Shown here piece by piece: positions 60,801-64,000 of a stretch of 64,000 bases of DNA. The stretch is from contig JAWVFT010000090.1 in NCBI GenBank assembly GCA_033855775.1, positions 55,050 through 119,049 of the forward strand, read 5' to 3'. The stretch's first letter is position 1; each line of letters starts with the position of its first letter. This DNA comes from DASVTR01 sp033855775. Lineage in GTDB: Bacteria > Acidobacteriota > Blastocatellia > Pyrinomonadales > Pyrinomonadaceae. Under the pieces are notes generated by a model, which saw only the letters and a list, made by a program, of their open reading frames with translations, did no database searches and was not told where the DNA came from. The position numbers and the translations under genes were made by a program.

Positions 60801-60946
60801 ATAATGACGCCGCCAAATTCATCCGTCACCACGCCGCGCAATGTGCCGCCCGATTGCTGCGCGAAGATTGACGGCGCAGCGGAAACGAGGGCCAACCACA
60901 ACGCGAGGCCGAGAGCGCGCTTGATATTTACAGTGAATAGATTCAT
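57806..60946 (-). CDS. TonB-dependent receptor with carboxypeptidase-regulatory-like N-terminal domain (Oar-like)
   Basis: 1046 aa from ATG 60946. Signal peptide (ALGLALWLALVSAAPSIFA), then a carboxypeptidase-regulatory-like beta-sandwich (LRGVVTDEFGGVIIGATVTA ... YTLNGLTPGRYAVRVQATGF, residues 35-115). A plug domain follows (VVLSGKDLDALPDDPDELAA ... YIDGFTGGRLPPKESI), then a 22-strand barrel ending in the terminal aromatic (ITAQLRFNF). This Oar-like organisation is the hallmark receptor type of Acidobacteriota. Near the C-terminus (about residues 905-985) sits a glycine-rich insertion with runs of GGGGG, likely an external loop. Substrate unknown. Confidence 0.92.
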   Translation of the reverse strand: MNLFTVNIKRALGLALWLALVSAAPSIFAQQSGGTLRGVVTDEFGGVIIGATVTAADQNGTEKTVTTNEDGTYTLNGLTPGRYAVRVQATGFAVFENTEVDVAAGRREQLDAKLSVTIEEQKVTVASETPISTEPENNADQVVLSGKDLDALPDDPDELAAALQALAGPSAGPNGGQMYIDGFTGGRLPPKESIREVRINQNPFAAENDQPSGGRIDIFTKPGTDKLRGSGFFNFNDDSMNSRNPFASNRPAFQFRQYGANLSGPIIARKASYFIDFERRETDDNELIVATVLDPSLNIVSVGQAVLVPRRNTTFSPRFDYQLNQKNTLVARYSYTRSETQNAGIGGFSLPERAFNTANTQQTVQLTETAILTPTVINETRFQYIRARSEQDGNNTEPTIQVADAFTGGGSQVGQAFNNDDRYELQNYTSWLAGAHHSLKAGGRLRAVHIRDISPNNFGGTFVFAGGLGPVLDANDQPIPGQFADLTSIERYRRTLFFQQQGMTPTQIRLLGGGATQFRISTGNPEAGVTQVDYGLFIQDDWRVRPNLTVNMGLRYEGQTNIGSKFNFAPRLAFAWSPGSGGTTGRPPKTVLRGGFGIFYNRFNESSTLLANRANGINQQQFIASNPADLDAIPFPGIPTGSALAALPQVTWRVADDLQAPTVYTMGLQMERQLPLRTTMFVGVFNFRIRHVVRARDINAPLPGPLAETPPRLVRPLGDIGEVYQLESSGNFKLNQLFVGFNNRLNRNFSFFSSYVLAKISNDTDGQGSGQLFPANSYDLTGEYGRASFDIRHRFTFAGNINLPWGKVSLAPFIIATSGRPFNIITGNDTNLDRQFTERPAFAAAGADCNNPNIRCTPFGNFNLRPAPGEALIPRNYGQGSSFFSVNMRVSRTWSFGSVPKANRAAAAAGGAATTAGQQQPASGGGGRGTGGVPAVAGGGRGVGGAGGGGGGRPAGGGGPGGGGPGGAFGGPGGGSPEKPYSLTFSLQFQNIFNHTNEGTPVGNLSSNLFGESTSTNGGFGGFGGGGGGSQAAGNRRITAQLRFNF

Positions 60947-61013
60947 GACTTGTGATCTCAAAAATGAATGCCGGTTCCCGACTTGAAAGTTCAAACGTTA
61001 AGCTTAGGAGTTG

Positions 61014-62270
61014 TTAAGGCAGACCGATGCCGAAGTTGATGCCCGTGCTCGGAGAGCCTTGCCCGCCGCCGCCAGCGGGTCTGGCCGACTGGCTGGCCTG
61101 CATCGCGCTCAACAGCGGTTCGACGCCGGAGACGACGGCAATCGCCGTCACGCGCCCGGCTTCCGCGCCCGCCGTGCTGGAGACGATAATCATGTCACCG
61201 GCTTTCAATTCCGCCAGCGTAATCGGAGGCAGCCGCTCAAGCACTTCTTGAAAGTCAACGCCACCGCCGCCCATGCGCGGGCCGCCGCCGGGAGTTGCGC
61301 CGCCTGCGCCGCCGGGAGGTGTGCTGCCCTGCGGTTGAGGTTGTCCTCCGGTCGCGCCGCCGCCGCTTCGCCCCGGCCCGCCCGCGCCAGCCGCGCCGCC
61401 GCCGCCCATGCGCATAGCCATCATTGCCGCCATCTCAGGCGGGATGCGGCGCATCATCGAATCGGGACGAATGTTGATGGTGAACGGCTGCTTCGTCACC
61501 ATGTCGTTAATCTTGACTTCGTTGGCCGCGACGTTGATGGCGACGACCGGCCCGCCGAGTGTGCGAAACGAGCCGGAGACAATCTCTTCGGGAGTAAAGT
61601 GTGTGCCGTCCGTGCTCTTATCGCCGAGGGCGCGCACTTGATCGCCGACTTTCAGTTCGGTAAAGGAACTGGCTTTCGCGTCGCTGAACTTGATGGAGTC
61701 CGGCGCGTAGCGGCGAAACGTGACGTTGGGAGCCGAGGCGTTGATGATGACGGGTGGCTGCGCCGCGGGGCCGCGCCCGCGCATCGTGACCGTCATCTCT
61801 TTCGTCTCCATGTTGAGCGCGCTGATGACGCCGACGATGCCGCGCCGCTGCCATTCGGCGCGGTCGCGTTCCTGCTTCTGCGCGATGTCGGCTTTCGTCA
61901 TCACGACGAGCACGCGGGCCGGAACAGACTTGCGGTCATCGGCCACCTTGCCGCGCGCGAACACGCGGTCGCCCATACCGACATCGGTCGCGGCAATCTT
62001 GGCGGCTTTGTCCAGAGTCTTCTCGCCGGGAGGGACGCGCATGTAGACGGTCGCGTCGTTGAGCATCACGAGGATGAGCGAACCGGCGTCCGTCTTGACG
62101 GTCATCATCTTGGCCGGGAGGTCAATCGTCTTGACTTCGCCGATGACGCCGTTGGGCGTCACGCCTGCGTCCGTAGTCTGCGTCGTCGTCGTTGACGAAC
62201 CAGGAGTCTGTCCGCTCGCGCTGGCAATCGCGGCCAACGCAAGGGTCAAGACGGTCAAAAGCTTTCTCAT
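61014..62270 (-). CDS. Exported DUF5666-like protein with Gly/Pro-rich segment
   Basis: 418 aa from ATG 62270 with GGGAGAA upstream. Signal peptide (LLTVLTLALAAIASASG). The mature region holds repeated small beta-barrel-like units: GVIGEVKTIDLPAKMMTVKT, RVFARGKVADDRKSVPARVL, GVISALNMETKEMTVTMRGR and DQVRALGDKSTDGTHFTPEE, typical of DUF5666-type repeats. A central Gly/Pro-rich stretch (about residues 305-355) is followed by a last unit (ITLAELKAGDMIIVSSTAGA). Probably periplasmic or surface-associated. It lies just upstream of the TonB receptor on the same strand with a gap of 67 nt, so co-transcription is likely. Confidence 0.75.
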   Translation of the reverse strand: MRKLLTVLTLALAAIASASGQTPGSSTTTTQTTDAGVTPNGVIGEVKTIDLPAKMMTVKTDAGSLILVMLNDATVYMRVPPGEKTLDKAAKIAATDVGMGDRVFARGKVADDRKSVPARVLVVMTKADIAQKQERDRAEWQRRGIVGVISALNMETKEMTVTMRGRGPAAQPPVIINASAPNVTFRRYAPDSIKFSDAKASSFTELKVGDQVRALGDKSTDGTHFTPEEIVSGSFRTLGGPVVAINVAANEVKINDMVTKQPFTINIRPDSMMRRIPPEMAAMMAMRMGGGGAAGAGGPGRSGGGATGGQPQPQGSTPPGGAGGATPGGGPRMGGGGVDFQEVLERLPPITLAELKAGDMIIVSSTAGAEAGRVTAIAVVSGVEPLLSAMQASQSARPAGGGGQGSPSTGINFGIGLP

Positions 62271-62726
62271 TAATTCTCCCTCGCTATTTCTGGAAACGCG
62301 CAGTAAGGCGTCCGGGTCTTGTGGCAACGTTCTGGTTGGAGATAATTGCCGCTACTGCTAAAACGAGCGACTAGAAATTTTATTACGCGCCGGCAGTAAC
62401 TAAGGTTCACAAAAATGCTTCACCTTAGAGACAGCGCAGTCGCACGAAACAGCGGCGCTAACGGGTGGCCGCTTCATGCCGAAACTCTCAAAGGGGATTG
62501 GTTGACGCCGCGCGAAAAAGTTCCACAAAAACGGCGTGGGTCATCACGGCGACTCAATTTGATGCTTTTTCCACGGAAAAGTTGCACTTCGCGCAGACCT
62601 CTCCCGGCACAGCTTTGCTTCTCAATGTGATAGACGCCCGGCGAGCGATTTTAGTTACTTTAATTTTATGAATCAGAGAGGAAGCGGAGGGCGCCGCCAG
62701 GCGAGTTGCGCGGGACACAGAAAAGC
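62271..62726. other. Gene-free stretch
   Basis: About 455 bases between two minus-strand genes. Three short ORFs are present but lack initiation sites and protein-like composition. The segment is more AT-rich than its surroundings and should contain the promoter of the DUF5666-like/TonB operon; no convincing minus-35/minus-10 pair was identified. Confidence 0.5.
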
Positions 62727-63731
62727 TCAAGCGCGTTTCCAGCCGACGCGATAGCGAGCCGTCAGGGCCAAGCCAAGGCTTGCGACGAGCAGCCCGGCAG
62801 TCACCAGCGGCCAGACGTAAGGCAAGGAAAGCACCATCGCCCAGAACGCCGTGCCAGTGAGCAGCGCGCTTGTCTCAGAGCGCGTCCGCTCGTTGAAGAA
62901 TCTGCGCAACAACCAACGACCTGTCGCCGCGTTGATGACGACGCGACCGAAGAGCGTCGCCACGATTAACAGCAACAGCGATGTCAGCCCGACGAGCGCG
63001 CCGATGGAAGTCGGCAGGAATCGCAAGACCGCCAGCACGCCGAAGGTCATCACGACCGCGCCCACAAATCCGATGACGGCGACGCGCACACTCGTCAACT
63101 GCAAACGCGCGACGGCGCGGCCGACGGTCGCGGGCATCGCCGCCGTTAAAGCCAAAGAGACCATGAACCAGAAGAGCACCGCCAGCACGCGCCAGCCCAG
63201 ATAATAGAGCGACCATTGCGGCGCAAAGAGCGTCGCTGGATTGCGCGCCATTGAACGCAACTCCTGCTCGTAGCCAGCGTACATGACGGTTGTGCTCGCG
63301 GGATCGCGCCCCGGCGCAGACTTGCCGTGATGATACGCGCCGCCGATGATGATGACATCGCCGCCGATGCGCGAGCCTTCGCGTTGAACGACGGAGCCGC
63401 CAATGGTCGCCACGTCGCCTTCGACCGTTCCTTCGACGATGACATCGCCGCCCAGAGCCATCGCGCCGCGCTTGATTGTCCCGCGCACGATGACCGAACG
63501 CCCGATGCCGAAGACATCTCCGCTTTCCACTCCGCCGACAACCAGGGCTTCCGGGTCGTCCGCCGCCATCGCGCGAGCGTCGTTCTCGTTCTGCGCGTGC
63601 GCGCACACAGCCGCAAAGAGCAGAGCGAAGCAAGCGATAGCTATCTGCCAGACGGCCCGCGCCGGGTAAAGCTGTGTGTGTCTGTGCAGAAGAGACTGGT
63701 TCACGATGTTCCGGTTAGGCGAGGGCTTCAA
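62727..63731 (-). CDS. Membrane protein with bactofilin-like (polymer-forming) domain
   Basis: 334 aa. TTG 63731 overlaps the stop of the preceding gene (TTGA); GTG 63704 is an alternative. A signal/anchor helix (IACFALLFAAVCAHA) is followed by a short right-handed beta-helix-like repeat: VFGIGRSVIVRGTIKRGAMA, LGGDVIVEGTVEGDVATIGG, SVVQREGSRIGGDVIIIGGA. This is the pattern of polymer-forming/bactofilin domains. Four to five membrane helices make up the C-terminal half (VLAVLFWFMVSLALTAAMP and following). The domain is probably extracytoplasmic, unlike classical cytosolic bactofilins. Function unknown. Confidence 0.78.
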   Translation of the reverse strand: MKPSPNRNIVNQSLLHRHTQLYPARAVWQIAIACFALLFAAVCAHAQNENDARAMAADDPEALVVGGVESGDVFGIGRSVIVRGTIKRGAMALGGDVIVEGTVEGDVATIGGSVVQREGSRIGGDVIIIGGAYHHGKSAPGRDPASTTVMYAGYEQELRSMARNPATLFAPQWSLYYLGWRVLAVLFWFMVSLALTAAMPATVGRAVARLQLTSVRVAVIGFVGAVVMTFGVLAVLRFLPTSIGALVGLTSLLLLIVATLFGRVVINAATGRWLLRRFFNERTRSETSALLTGTAFWAMVLSLPYVWPLVTAGLLVASLGLALTARYRVGWKRA

Positions 63732-64000
63732 CGCCTTGGCGCGGCCTCTTCAAAATTGATTTGCGCGCGGTGGTAGTTGCTGATTAAGCGCGGAAGCATG
63801 AAGATGGCAACAGCCAGCAGGAGGAAGACGAAAGCAGTCAGACGATTCGATTCGAAGAGCGTGCGCCCGCTGACGGCGCGCGCAATGACCGCCAGCCCCG
63901 CCCCGAAATCATAGAGAGAGCGCCCCACGAAACCGAGCACGGTTCCCGCGTGCCTGAACAGAATGCCGAGCGGCTTCAACACAGATTCGCTGAAGGCTGC
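63728..64000 (-). CDS. Small membrane protein, possibly truncated by the window edge
   Basis: The frame stays open to the right edge; a GTG at 63982 would give 84 aa. The visible part has a moderately hydrophobic N-terminus (LKPLGILFRHAGTVLGFVGR) and one clear membrane helix (LTAFVFLLLAVAIFMLP), ending in a polar tail (QINFEEAAPRR). Its stop overlaps the start of the bactofilin-like gene, so the two are translationally coupled. Family not recognised. Confidence 0.6.
   Translation of the reverse strand, partial: AAFSESVLKPLGILFRHAGTVLGFVGRSLYDFGAGLAVIARAVSGRTLFESNRLTAFVFLLLAVAIFMLPRLISNYHRAQINFEEAAPRR

Noticed and set aside
62415..62671. Short ORFs between the DUF5666-like and bactofilin-like genes
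   Set aside because: No ribosome binding sites, low-complexity basic translations, no recognisable similarity.

Overview
The window is bacterial chromosome, GC-rich (roughly 60% by eye), densely coded on both strands, with no tRNA, rRNA, CRISPR array, integrase or transposase that I could find. The gene mix points to Acidobacteriota, probably a Blastocatellia-like lineage. It combines an Oar-type TonB-dependent receptor with an N-terminal carboxypeptidase-regulatory-like domain, BshC plus YpdA (bacillithiol) in an apparently Gram-negative cell, split methylmalonyl-CoA mutase and acyl-CoA carboxylase subunits, and GrdB-family and peroxiredoxin selenoproteins. This is inference from gene content; no marker phylogeny was run.

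Layout. 1-1.9 kb: the end of a MacB/FtsX-type ABC permease operon. 2-7 kb (minus strand): a Yip1-like membrane protein, two oligopeptide-transporter ATPases (OppF/DppF and OppD/DppD types) and the catalytic subunit of methylmalonyl-CoA mutase. 7.3-8.2 kb: three small proteins and a candidate small RNA. 8.3-11.6 kb: atpD-atpC (F1 beta and epsilon) and ruvB. 11.8-18.2 kb: pdxJ, a family-2 glycosyltransferase, an S41 processing protease, an exported protein, an RlmI-like methyltransferase and a HAD phosphatase. 18.3-19.6 kb: two consecutive selenoprotein genes, a peroxiredoxin with Sec at the peroxidatic position and a GrdB-family protein. Each reads through an in-frame UGA followed by a bSECIS-like hairpin. 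19.7-26 kb: phosphofructokinase, GreA-like factor, CDP-alcohol phosphatidyltransferase, two uncharacterised proteins, biotin carboxylase and biotin carrier protein. 26-31 kb (minus): mutL, bshC and a DapA-family aldolase/lyase.

31-39 kb holds the most unusual protein-coding locus. Two giant, translationally coupled patatin-like membrane proteins (1131 and 1259 aa) are preceded by a strong promoter and a leader of about 480 nt ending in a terminator-like hairpin. In the first protein the catalytic Ser and Asp lie about 700 residues apart, separated by a polytopic membrane insertion. 39-46 kb: a YpdA-like bacillithiol-disulfide reductase, small membrane or exported proteins, DinB, YitT, a secreted Ntn-hydrolase-like protein coupled to a frameshifted coiled-coil ORF, and malic enzyme. 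46-50.5 kb: a DUF2520 Rossmann protein overlapping a 1251-aa P-loop ATPase of unknown role. 51-57 kb: an M48 metalloprotease, then the translation cluster rplM-rpsI-rpsB-tsf-pyrH-frr. 57-64 kb (minus): an exported lipoprotein-sorting-like protein, the TonB-dependent receptor, a DUF5666-like exported protein, a bactofilin-like membrane protein and a partial membrane protein.

The intergenic spaces carry a recurring architecture: long inverted repeats whose arms are degenerate tandem heptamers. The arm unit differs from site to site (for example GTGACAA, GTCCAAA, TTTCAGG, GGGGGAT or GTCCGTT), while the period of 7 and the inverted layout persist. At least a dozen examples fill gaps between genes, often running from one gene's stop codon to the next gene's start codon.
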